Shown piece after piece: positions 1-6,733 of a stretch of 15,150 nt of DNA (the first letter of the stretch is position 1; every line of letters starts with the position of its first letter). Source of the stretch: Pseudomonadota bacterium (GTDB taxonomy: Bacteria > Desulfobacterota > Desulfovibrionia > Desulfovibrionales > Desulfovibrionaceae); contig JAEZEM010000114.1 in the NCBI GenBank assembly GCA_023417745.1, forward strand, positions 1 to 15,150, given 5' to 3'. The notes under the pieces were generated by a model, which worked only from the letters and a program-made list of their open reading frames with translations, was not told the origin of the DNA and ran no database searches. Position numbers and translations under genes: made by a program.

Positions 1-1
1 C

Positions 2-1792
2 CGCCGTCTGGTCGACGTCGTCCAGGACGTCATCATCACCGAGATCGACTGCGGCACCGTCGACGGCCTGGAGATCACCCACTACGTCAAGGCCGGCGAC
101 ATCAAGCAGCGCGTCCACGAACGCGCCCTTGGCCGGACCTGCATGTTCGACGTCTACGATCCGGTCACCGACGAGGTCATCATCCCGACCAACGCGCTCA
201 TTGACGAGCATTACGCCCAGGTCATCGAAGACAAGGGTTTCAGCTCGCTGATGATCCGCTCGACCTTGACCTGCCAGTCCAAGCACGGCGTGTGCGCCAT
301 GTGCTACGGCCGCGACCTGGCCCGGGGACACCTGGTCAACGTCGGCGAGACCGTGGGCATCATCGCCGCCCAGTCCATCGGCGAGCCGGGCACCCAGCTC
401 ACCATGCGCACCTTCCACATCGGCGGCACGGCGGCGCGCGAAATCGCCCAGTCGTCGGTGACGGCCCAGCACAACGGCCGCATCGTGCTGTCGCGCGTCA
501 AGTCTATCGTCAACCAGCAGGGCCACACCATCATGATGGGCAAGTCCGGCCAGGTGTCGGTGGTCGACGACCAGGGCCGCGAACGCGAGCGCTACAGCCT
601 GCCGTCGGGCGCCAAACTGTACGCCGTGGCCGGTCAGGAAGTGAAAAAAGACCAGCTGCTGGCCGAATGGGACCCGTTTAACGAACCGTTCGTCACCGAC
701 GTCGCCGGCGTGATCAAGTTCACCGACATCGTCGAAGGCAAGACCTACCAGGAGAAGGTGGACGACGCCACCAAGCGCGCCACCCAAACCATCATCGAAT
801 ACCGCACCACCTCGTATCGTCCGTCGGTCTCCATCGTGGACGAGCGGGGCAATCCCAAATACCGGCCCGGCACCAACACCCCGGCCATCTTCTCCATGCC
901 GGTCGGCGCGATTCTCATGCTGCGCGACGGCCAGGAGGTCTTCGAAGGCGACATCATCGCCCGCAAACCCCGCGAATCGTCCAAGACCAAGGACATCGTC
1001 GGCGGTCTCCCGCGCGTCGCCGAGCTGTTTGAAGTCCGCAAGCCCAAGGAAATGGCGGTCGTCTCGGAAATCGACGGCCTGGTCTCCTTTGGCCCGGAAA
1101 CCAAGGGCAAGCGCAAGATCGTGGTCACCCCCGAAGCCGGCGATCTCAAGGAATACCTCATCCCGCGCGGCAAGCACGTCACGGTCCAGGAAGGCGACTT
1201 CGTGGAGGCCGGCGAACTGCTGACCGAAGGCTACCCGGAACTGCACGACATCCTGAAGATCAAGGGCGAGAAGTTCCTGGCCAAGTACCTCGTGGACGAA
1301 ATCCAGGACGTGTACCGGTTCCAGGGCGTGGGCATCAACGACAAGCACATCGAAATCATCGTGCGTCAGATGCTCAAAAAGGTCTCCATCCTCGATTCCG
1401 GCGAGACCAACTTCCTCATCGGCGAGCAGGTCGACAAGATCCGCTTCATGGAAGAAAACTCCCGGGTCATTGATGAAGGCCTGAAGCCAGCCATGGCCGA
1501 ACCGCTGGTGCTGGGCATCACCCAGGCCTCGCTGTCCACGGATTCGTTCATCTCGGCGGCCTCCTTCCAAGAGACCACCAAGGTGCTCACCGAGGCTTCG
1601 CTCATGGGCAAGGACGACTCCCTGCGGGGCCTTAAGGAAAACGTCATCGTGGGCCGGCTCATCCCGGCCGGCACCGGCTACCGTCGCTACATGGAAAGCG
1701 AGATCGCCGTGCCGCGCCAGCCCGAGCGCCCCGACCGGTTCCTGGAGGAGCTGGAGGAAAGCCCCATCGTCGGCAGCATCGACCTCGACTAA
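2..1792 (+). CDS. rpoC: RNA polymerase subunit beta' (RpoC), C-terminal 596 residues, 5' truncated by window edge
   Basis: This is the C-terminal part of the largest catalytic subunit of RNA polymerase. The frame is open from base 2, upstream of the first in-frame ATG, so the gene enters from outside the window. The fragment has the four-cysteine zinc site (C17, then C91, C98 and C101 in CQSKHGVCAMC), with the same spacing as E. coli C814/C888/C895/C898. The trigger loop follows (GEPGTQLTMRTFHIGG, with the catalytic-loop Met135, Arg136 and His139). After it, roughly residues 146-330 match the long lineage-specific trigger-loop insertion known from proteobacterial beta' (SI3 in E. coli), before GGLPRVAELFE resumes the core. 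The C-terminal core (VYRFQGVGINDKHIE, SFISAASFQETTKVLTEA) is intact. The fragment starts near E. coli residue 798. A strong terminator follows 28 bases after the stop, so this is probably the end of the rpoBC transcription unit. Confidence 0.98.
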   Translation, partial: RRLVDVVQDVIITEIDCGTVDGLEITHYVKAGDIKQRVHERALGRTCMFDVYDPVTDEVIIPTNALIDEHYAQVIEDKGFSSLMIRSTLTCQSKHGVCAMCYGRDLARGHLVNVGETVGIIAAQSIGEPGTQLTMRTFHIGGTAAREIAQSSVTAQHNGRIVLSRVKSIVNQQGHTIMMGKSGQVSVVDDQGRERERYSLPSGAKLYAVAGQEVKKDQLLAEWDPFNEPFVTDVAGVIKFTDIVEGKTYQEKVDDATKRATQTIIEYRTTSYRPSVSIVDERGNPKYRPGTNTPAIFSMPVGAILMLRDGQEVFEGDIIARKPRESSKTKDIVGGLPRVAELFEVRKPKEMAVVSEIDGLVSFGPETKGKRKIVVTPEAGDLKEYLIPRGKHVTVQEGDFVEAGELLTEGYPELHDILKIKGEKFLAKYLVDEIQDVYRFQGVGINDKHIEIIVRQMLKKVSILDSGETNFLIGEQVDKIRFMEENSRVIDEGLKPAMAEPLVLGITQASLSTDSFISAASFQETTKVLTEASLMGKDDSLRGLKENVIVGRLIPAGTGYRRYMESEIAVPRQPERPDRFLEELEESPIVGSIDLD

Positions 1793-1820
1793 CCGTCCTG
1801 GTCGTCAGACAACAAGCACA

Positions 1821-1850
1821 GGGGACTCCGCAAGGGGTCCCCTTTTTTTT
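1821..1850 (+). terminator. Rho-independent terminator of rpoC
   Basis: A 9-bp stem (1821-1829 with 1834-1842, one G-T pair) closes on a GCAA tetraloop of the GNRA class and is followed directly by eight T residues (1843-1850). It lies 28 bases downstream of the rpoC stop codon. The structure is visible in the sequence; termination is inferred from the canonical form. Confidence 0.95.
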
Positions 1851-1975
1851 GCGTCGGTTGCGCCGGGGGAGCGCTCAATTTGCCGGACCGCCGTGCACGG
1901 ACCCGTGTGCTCGGCGATCCGGGGCAAGGCTCCCCCCTCTCCCGATCATCGTCGCACGAGGGGAAGGGCGTCGAA

Positions 1976-2839
1976 TCAGGAGGTCGGGCCAGGCGGATAG
2001 ACGCGCAGCGCCAGGCAGTCGCGACCGGCCGCCTTGGCCTCGTACATGGCGGCGTCGGCGGCGCTGACCATGGCCTCGATGTCGCCTGTCACCTCGGCGA
2101 AAGAGGCCGCGCCGATGCTGAGCGTGACCGGCCAGCGCCGCTGGCCCATGGCCGCTCGAATCTTGTCGCGCAAAGACTCCAGGCGCGTCCGGGCGTCCGC
2201 GGCCGTCAGGCCGGGCATGACGGCCGCGAACTCGTCGCCGCCAAGCCTTGCCAGGACATCCTCGCACCGGAAATGGTCCTGCATGACGGCAGCCACGGTC
2301 CGCAGCAGGTCGTCGCCGGCAGCGTGCCCCAGCGTGTCGTTGACCTCCTTGAAGCGGTCCAGGTCCATGAAGGCTATGGTGACGGGCAGGGACTGGCGCT
2401 TGGCGATCTCCAACACCGTTGTGCCAAGTTCGTAATAAAGCCGCCTGTTGCACAGCCCCGTCAGCTGATCCTTTCGCGAGTTGTCCCACTCCTGTTGCAG
2501 GGCGTGGCGCAGCCGTTTCACGATCACGATGACGCAGCCTATCGTCACGGCCCGGGTCGCGGTGTTGCAGACAAGGGGCAGCAGCCCCGACTGCTCGCCG
2601 CCTAGCCTGATATCCGTATACGCCCAATCCACCAGGCAAAACACGGTAGTGCACACGCAGGTGACGTTGCCTAGCCACCAAGCCGAGGCCAGCAGGGGCA
2701 GCGTATAGAAACTGTTGAACTCGTAGGCAAATCCAGTGATATAGTGGAGGCGGGCAATGAGGTCGATCAGCACGATGCACCCGGCAGTCAGGAGCCACTT
2801 TTGCCTCGCATTTGGCTGCCAAAGGATATTTACTGGCAT
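1976..2839 (-). CDS. Membrane-anchored diguanylate cyclase (GGDEF)
   Basis: It makes cyclic di-GMP from two GTP at the inner membrane. From the ATG at 2839 it is 287 residues. About four hydrophobic segments (residues ~14-110) form an N-terminal membrane module of the type common in GGDEF proteins, with a conserved-looking EFNSFYTLPLLASAWWLG stretch. The catalytic domain follows: KDQLTGLCNRR, the metal-binding MDLD, and an intact GGDEF signature at residues 200-204. RCED sits five residues before GGDEF, the position of the RxxD inhibitory I-site, so product feedback is expected. The start is uncertain. The frame stays open upstream, with a GTG at 2938 and a TTG at 2950, and none has a convincing ribosome-binding site. 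I chose the ATG because all membrane segments lie downstream of it. It is transcribed divergently from the hybrid kinase. No clear terminator is seen after its stop. Confidence 0.9.
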   Translation of the reverse strand: MPVNILWQPNARQKWLLTAGCIVLIDLIARLHYITGFAYEFNSFYTLPLLASAWWLGNVTCVCTTVFCLVDWAYTDIRLGGEQSGLLPLVCNTATRAVTIGCVIVIVKRLRHALQQEWDNSRKDQLTGLCNRRLYYELGTTVLEIAKRQSLPVTIAFMDLDRFKEVNDTLGHAAGDDLLRTVAAVMQDHFRCEDVLARLGGDEFAAVMPGLTAADARTRLESLRDKIRAAMGQRRWPVTLSIGAASFAEVTGDIEAMVSAADAAMYEAKAAGRDCLALRVYPPGPTS

Positions 2840-3076
2840 AGGCGTCCAGGGTGGTTGCCTGGTTATGGGCTTTCGCCGTGCGCGATGCCCCGTCGTCGTC
2901 GGGAAGATGATCCTGGCAGGCAGTATGCAACATCCCACTGTTTCCGGCAATTGTCTTTATGCCTCGCTGACGACGAAATTCGTATTCTTGCCGTCTGGTT
3001 GACCAAACGTTCTTTCTAGTTGCGGAAATGGGGAGTTTGGCGCACAGTAATAGTGGAATAGATAGGAAATTGAATA

Positions 3077-3093
3077 AATAAAATGGTTTTATT
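3077..3093. repeat. Perfect 7-bp AT inverted repeat (candidate operator)
   Basis: AATAAAA (3077-3083), a 3-base spacer TGG, and TTTTATT (3087-3093) form a perfect inverted repeat made only of A and T. It lies just downstream of the weak promoter-like pair in the cyclase/kinase gap. It could bind a dimeric regulator or fold as a weak hairpin. AT-only palindromes also arise by chance in AT-rich gaps, so the function is open. Confidence 0.35.
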
Positions 3094-3132
3094 AAGTCTT
3101 CAGGATAGGACCGGGCTGAGGACAGGCCATTG

Positions 3133-3163
3133 CTTCCGGTTAATTTCTGACTGATGCCGGAAG
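3133..3163. repeat. Inverted repeat CTTCCGG / CCGGAAG in the kinase leader
   Basis: CTTCCGG (3133-3139) and CCGGAAG (3157-3163) are a perfect 7-bp inverted pair. Their centres are 24 bases apart, with a 17-base AT-rich loop, and they sit 84 bases before the chosen kinase start. It may be a split operator spanning about two helical turns or a hairpin in the mRNA leader. There is no T-run after it, so it is not a terminator. Confidence 0.35.
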
Positions 3164-3247
3164 ACTTGGGTTTTGGTTAGAAATTTTTCAGTGCTGCAAC
3201 ATGTTTTGTCTGGTATGCTGCAGAAACAAGAAAACGGACTGACGGCC

Positions 3248-5134
3248 ATGCCGCGAACCTGGATCGGAATATTCCTGACCGTACTGATCGTCGTTGCGCT
3301 CAGCCTGTGCGAGCTTCAGGGCTTGACGATTCCCAACCCTGTCCTCATTTTTGCTCTTTCCATAGCCGTTTCGTCTTTTCTCGGCGGCTGTCAGGCCGGT
3401 TTTTGCAGCGTAGCCATCGCCTTGGCCTATGTGTTGGTGGACTGGTCGCAGCCCGAAGCGCTTTTTCGCTACAGTCCGGTCAATGTCCACCGATTGATCG
3501 TTTTCCTGTCCACCATGCCGCTGCTGGCCCTCCTGGTGTGCCGGCTTCACCGGACCAACCAGGAGCGTCTTGCCGCGCTTTTGGCTCGGAGCGAAGAGCT
3601 GGAAGCCAGCCGTAAGCGCCTCCAGCGGGCCGAACTCGTGGCCATGACCGGCAACTGGGAAGTGGATGTGGCCACTGGCGCGCTCTCCACGTCCGAAGGG
3701 GCCCGGCGCATCTACGGCCTTGGCGACAAGGAAATGACCCTGGACGAGAGCAAGGACCGGCCCTTGCCCCAGTATCGCTCCCTGCTCGACGCCCGGTGGA
3801 CCGCTCTGGTCGCACGCGGCGAGCCCTATGCCGTCGATTTCCAGATGCGGCGACCGACCGACGGAGCGCTCATCGACATCCACTCACGGGCCACCTACGA
3901 CGCCGCGACCGGCACGGTGTTCGGCATCATCCAGGACGTCACCGCCGCCAAACAGGTGGAAGCGGCGCTCATCGCCGCCCGCCGCCGGGCCGACGAAGCC
4001 AACCAGGCCAAAAGTCGGTTCCTGGCCACCATGAGCCACGAGGTTCGTACGCCCCTAAACGGCTTGCTCGGCATGTTGCAGGTGCTGGAAGAGGCCGAGC
4101 TTTCCCCCGGGGACCGGGACTATCTGCAAGCCGCCTTGGCTTCGGCCCGCCATCTCGGGGCGCTGGTCTCGGACATCCTGGACCTGGCCCGCATCGAGTC
4201 CGGCCGGTTGGATACGGCCGACGAACCGTTTTCGCTGCCGGCCGTGGTCGAGGAGACCTGCGCCCCCCTGGCCGCCCTGGCTCGGGGCAAGGGGTTGGCT
4301 TGGAGCCTCTCCCTGGACGAAGCTTGCCCGGAGCGGGTAGTCGGCGATTCCCAAAAATTGCGCCGGGTGCTTAACAACATCATCGGCAACGCCGTCAAGT
4401 TCACGACGGCCGGGGAGGTGCGCCTGTCGTGCCGGCTGGTTCGCGTCCGGGACGGGCGGGCCGTGGTGCGGTGCCTGGTTTCCGACGACGGCCCGGGCGT
4501 CTCCGAAAGCTTTCTGCCGCGCCTGTGCTCGGTCTTTTCTCAGGAGAAGAGCCGGAACACGTCGGAGCTGCCCGGCGTTGGCCTCGGGCTGTCCATTGTC
4601 CGGGAACTGGTGCGTCTGGTCGGCGGCGAGATGACCATTGACAGCCGGGAGGGGGAGGGGACCGACGTCTATCTGACCTTTGAATACCGGCTGGCTTCGT
4701 CCTGGCCGTTGCCCGATCGGGATGCCGAAGCGGTTGCGCCGGCCGGGCTGCGAGTGCTCGTGGCCGAGGACGACGCCGTCAGCCGTCTGGCCTGTCGCCA
4801 GTTGCTGCGGCGTCTGGGGCACGTCGTCACGGACGTGGCCAACGGCGCATTGGCCCTGGCCGCCCTGGCCGAGGCGGATTTCGATCTGGTGGTCATGGAC
4901 CTGCAAATGCCCGTGATGGACGGCCTTGAAGCCATTGAGGCCATACGCGACGAGGCGCGCTTCGGGGGCAAGGCCAGCGTCCCCATCGTGGTCATGACCG
5001 CCTGCGCCTTCACCGAGGATCGCGACCGCTGCATGGCCGCCGGAGCCGACGCCTACCTGTCCAAGCCTGTGGAAAAGGCCGCCCTTGGCCGGGCTGTCGA
5101 GGCGGCCCTGGCCGCGAGGCGGGGCAGAGGATAG
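3248..5134 (+). CDS. Hybrid sensor histidine kinase (4 TM - PAS - HisKA - HATPase - receiver)
   Basis: It is a membrane-bound kinase that autophosphorylates and passes the phosphate to its own receiver; 628 residues from the ATG at 3248. Four hydrophobic segments (about residues 5-21, 31-46, 49-66, 81-98) are followed by a short helical linker. A PAS-like domain (~130-235, ending in [10 protein letters not shown]) comes next, then HisKA with H264 in [15 protein letters not shown]. The ATPase domain has the N-box [10 protein letters not shown] (N381), SDDGPG and [11 protein letters not shown]-terminal receiver (~501-620) has EDD acidic residues, phosphoacceptor D551 in VMDLQMP, T584 and K606. 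All key residues are present. No Hpt protein or output regulator is visible in the window, so the next relay step is unknown. The frame is open back to a TTG at 3173, with another ATG at 3215. I chose 3248 because the DNA before it is AT-rich and non-coding in character, and GGA lies 9 bases upstream. Confidence 0.93.
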   Translation: MPRTWIGIFLTVLIVVALSLCELQGLTIPNPVLIFALSIAVSSFLGGCQAGFCSVAIALAYVLVDWSQPEALFRYSPVNVHRLIVFLSTMPLLALLVCRLHRTNQERLAALLARSEELEASRKRLQRAELVAMTGNWEVDVATGALSTSEGARRIYGLGDKEMTLDESKDRPLPQYRSLLDARWTALVARGEPYAVDFQMRRPTDGALIDIHSRATYDAATGTVFGIIQDVTAAKQVEAALIAARRRADEANQAKSRFLATMSHEVRTPLNGLLGMLQVLEEAELSPGDRDYLQAALASARHLGALVSDILDLARIESGRLDTADEPFSLPAVVEETCAPLAALARGKGLAWSLSLDEACPERVVGDSQKLRRVLNNIIGNAVKFTTAGEVRLSCRLVRVRDGRAVVRCLVSDDGPGVSESFLPRLCSVFSQEKSRNTSELPGVGLGLSIVRELVRLVGGEMTIDSREGEGTDVYLTFEYRLASSWPLPDRDAEAVAPAGLRVLVAEDDAVSRLACRQLLRRLGHVVTDVANGALALAALAEADFDLVVMDLQMPVMDGLEAIEAIRDEARFGGKASVPIVVMTACAFTEDRDRCMAAGADAYLSKPVEKAALGRAVEAALAARRGRG

Positions 5135-5209
5135 GCCCGTTTCCATGGGCCTGGTCGGCTTGCCAGGGGCGTCGTTTCGCGGCATGGATGGCGCAAGGGA
5201 GGAAGACGC

Positions 5210-5476
5210 ATGGCCGGAGGTTGGACAGCGGACGGCGCGGTGCAGGACCAGATCGCCCATTCCGTGGAGGACGAGGCGGCCCGGGCGCGCAGCCGGTTGC
5301 CGCGCGGCGAGAGTTTGCTTGTCTGCGAGACCTGCGGCGAGGACATCCCCGAGGCTCGGCGCAAGGCCCTGCCCGGGGTGCGGCTGTGCGTGGCCTGCCA
5401 GGAGGAGCGCGACGCCGACGACGGCGCGGCCAGCCTCTACAACCGGCGCGGCAACAAGGACAGCCAGCTGCGTTGA
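5210..5476 (+). CDS. DksA/TraR-family C4 zinc-finger protein
   Basis: It is an 88-residue protein with one four-cysteine zinc site: C39-x2-C42 and C60-x2-C63 in CETCGEDIPEARRKALPGVRLCVAC. Length and the CxxCGxxIPxxR pattern match the short TraR/YbiI branch of the DksA/TraR family. Some members of that family bind the RNA polymerase secondary channel and change promoter responses, but many short ones have no known function. The N-terminal half is acidic and helical and lacks the long DksA coiled coil. The start is well supported: an AAGGGAGGA ribosome-binding site (5195-5203) lies 6 bases before the ATG. It follows the hybrid kinase by 75 bases on the same strand and could be co-transcribed. 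No clear terminator follows. Confidence 0.9.
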   Translation: MAGGWTADGAVQDQIAHSVEDEAARARSRLPRGESLLVCETCGEDIPEARRKALPGVRLCVACQEERDADDGAASLYNRRGNKDSQLR

Positions 5477-5552
5477 CGGCTAAGGCCGCAGGGCGGCGCG
5501 GCATGTTGTCGCGGCCAGTCGAAATATTCGAACCAGTTGCCTGAACTTTCAT

Positions 5553-5586
5553 ATGGGGCCGGGGCTTCAGGTCCCGGCCGCCGATG
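5553..5586 (-). repeat. Dispersed GC hairpin element, degenerate copy 1
   Basis: A shortened copy of the element better seen at 5681, 14841 and 14972. It keeps the hairpin right arm and the GGCCGCCG core (5576-5583) but has lost the GGAGGC part before ATG. It shares TCAGGTCCCGGCCGCCG with the copy near the window end, which has one extra C. It lies in the gap after the zinc-finger gene. Confidence 0.6.
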
Positions 5587-5680
5587 TTGCCGTGGCCCTT
5601 GCCCGGGCGCTTGCCGCAGCCCACGATGGACCTGCATCCCCGATCAGCCCAAGCTTCCTTGAACCCCTTTTCCCGTCGCA

Positions 5681-5747
5681 GGGGTCCGGGGGGATCATCC
5701 CCCCGGCCGCCGGAGGCATTCTTCCCACTTCCGCTTTCCGCTTCTCC
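5681..5747 (-). repeat. Dispersed GC hairpin element, copy 2, 3' of the flagellin-like gene
   Basis: The hairpin has arms CCGGGGGGAT (5686-5695) and ATCCCCCCGG (5697-5706), then the conserved block GGCCGCCGGAGGCAT (5705-5719), then a tract nearly all pyrimidine on the plus strand (purine on the minus strand) up to 5747. Read on the minus strand, the order is gene stop codon, purine tract, ATGCCTCCGGCGGCC, hairpin. There is no T-run, but the stem is strong enough to stabilise or end the flagellin-like transcript. This role is inferred. Confidence 0.75.
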
Positions 5748-6563
5748 CTAACTTGACGTATCAAGCAGCGAGCCGGTGTCGCGCAGCAGCAGGTTGAGCA
5801 GGATGTCTTCGGTGGAGGTGGTGGGCTGTTGGCGTCGGGCTTCCACGGCCTGGGCCAGCAAGGCCGACTGGCCTTTGAGGTTCTCGACCTGGTATTCCAG
5901 CCCGCTTTGCCGTTTGGTGTAGATGTCGTTGATGACGGTGGTGCTGCCGAGCTTGTCGGTGACCCTGGCGAGTTCCGTGGCCCGGTTGGCGGCGCTTCCC
6001 AGGTTGGCGCTGGTGAGCTGGCTGAAGTTCAGGGCATTGAAGTCCTGGAAATTGACGTTGAAGCCGCCGTTCTTGTAGGCCTGGATATAGACGTTGCCGT
6101 TGGAATCGATCTGATTTGTGCCCCACTTGGAGCCGTCGAGCAGGGAGATGCCGTTGTATTCCGTCTGGGGGATGAGGCTTAATACTTCACTTCGCAGCGA
6201 ATCGTAGGTGCTGGTCTGGGCCGCTGTCGGCGTGGTGCTGATGGCGTTGATGATGTCCTGCATCTGTTGCAGGTTGTTCTTGATGGTGGCCACGCTCTCG
6301 TTGGCGATGCCGACCATGGAGGCCGCTTCCGAGACGTTGCTGGCGTTTTGCAGCGTGGTTCGCACATCGGCCCGAAGCGTGCCGGTGATGGCCTCGTCAA
6401 AGGGGTTGGTGCGCGGCCGGACGTTGCGGGGGGCGAGCATCATGTCGCGCAGGCTCTGGCCCACCGGTCCGGCCTGGAACAGGTAGTCGCTCAGCAAACT
6501 TTGCTGCATCAGCTGCATCGAGGTGTCGATGAGCAGGCTGCGTTCGTAATCGCTCAGCGCCAT
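5748..6563 (-). CDS. Flagellin-family protein of unusual form
   Basis: It has 271 residues and is related to flagellin/hook-associated (FlgL-type) proteins. Residues ~56-145 look like the conserved flagellin N-terminal rod region (LRADVRTTLQNASNVSEAA ... IKNNLQQMQDI), ending in TEYNGISLLDG, close to the hallmark FNG..LLDG of flagellins. A short central part (145-185) replaces the exposed domains. A heptad-rich C-terminal helix (~186-241) matches the other rod strand. Two things are odd. The first ~50 residues (MALSDYERSLLIDTSMQL...) do not look like the usual flagellin start with its LSSGLRINSAKDDAAG motif, and the last 30 residues (PTTSTEDILLNLLLRD) are not the standard terminal helix. It could be a minor filament or junction protein, or a secreted flagellin paralogue. 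The ATG has a modest GGGA site 5 bases upstream. A sigma-28-like promoter lies upstream. No other flagellar gene is in the window. Confidence 0.82.
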   Translation of the reverse strand: MALSDYERSLLIDTSMQLMQQSLLSDYLFQAGPVGQSLRDMMLAPRNVRPRTNPFDEAITGTLRADVRTTLQNASNVSEAASMVGIANESVATIKNNLQQMQDIINAISTTPTAAQTSTYDSLRSEVLSLIPQTEYNGISLLDGSKWGTNQIDSNGNVYIQAYKNGGFNVNFQDFNALNFSQLTSANLGSAANRATELARVTDKLGSTTVINDIYTKRQSGLEYQVENLKGQSALLAQAVEARRQQPTTSTEDILLNLLLRDTGSLLDTSS

Positions 6564-6598
6564 AGCCGTCCGTCCCGTTAAAATATCCCTTTACGTCG

Positions 6599-6626
6599 TC
6601 ATCGGCCGCGGGCGGGGCGATCTTTA
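6599..6626 (-). promoter_or_regulatory. Sigma-28 (FliA)-type promoter for the flagellin-like gene
   Basis: On the minus strand TAAAGATC (6626-6619) is followed by 12 bases and GCCGATGA (6606-6599). The E. coli FliA consensus is TAAAGTTT, 11 bases, GCCGATAA. The -10 matches at 7 of 8 positions and the core TAAAG is exact; the spacer is one base longer than consensus. The predicted transcript start would be about 30 bases before the ATG at 6563. The class fits the flagellin-family product. Confidence 0.6.
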
Positions 6627-6634
6627 GGCACGGC

Positions 6635-6664
6635 AAAAAAGTTCCCGGCCGGAGCCGGGAACTT
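6635..6664 (-). terminator. Rho-independent terminator of nadE
   Basis: A perfect 11-bp stem (6654-6664 with 6639-6649) has a 4-base loop. On the minus strand it leads into a run of six T residues (6640-6635, partly in the stem). It is 69 bases past the nadE stop. It ends only 8 bases before the -35 of the flagellin-like gene's promoter, which insulates that gene from nadE read-through. The stem ends in A-T pairs, so the opposite direction has only two T residues after it. Confidence 0.9.
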
Positions 6665-6733
6665 GGGGAAACGTGCTGTCGGGCGAGTCGGGTACGCTTG
6701 GTCAGCGGTGGCCCGGGGTGGGGCAGGAACAGC

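Larger units (their letters stand above)
2840..3247. promoter_or_regulatory. AT-rich divergent control region between the diguanylate cyclase and the hybrid kinase
   Basis: This gap of about 400 bases holds no convincing gene. Composition falls sharply in GC between about 2950 and 3235, unlike the flanking coding DNA, as expected for promoters. A weak sigma-70-like pair for the kinase is TTGGCG (3037-3042), 16 bases, TAGATA (3059-3064). Two inverted repeats lie downstream of it and are listed separately. If either flanking gene uses an upstream non-ATG start (TTG at 2950 or 2938 GTG on the minus strand, TTG at 3173 on the plus strand), the gap is shorter. No experimentally known operator is recognised. 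Confidence 0.5.

Noticed and set aside
1875..2933. 352-codon minus-strand frame overlapping the first diguanylate cyclase
   Set aside because: It is in a different frame from the one that encodes GGDEF, the I-site and the membrane helices; its product is Arg/Gly/His-rich with no motif.
3036..3056. Possible sigma-54 promoter (TTTGGCGCAC...) in the cyclase/kinase gap
   Set aside because: The GC element of the -12 box is missing at the required spacing after TGGC.
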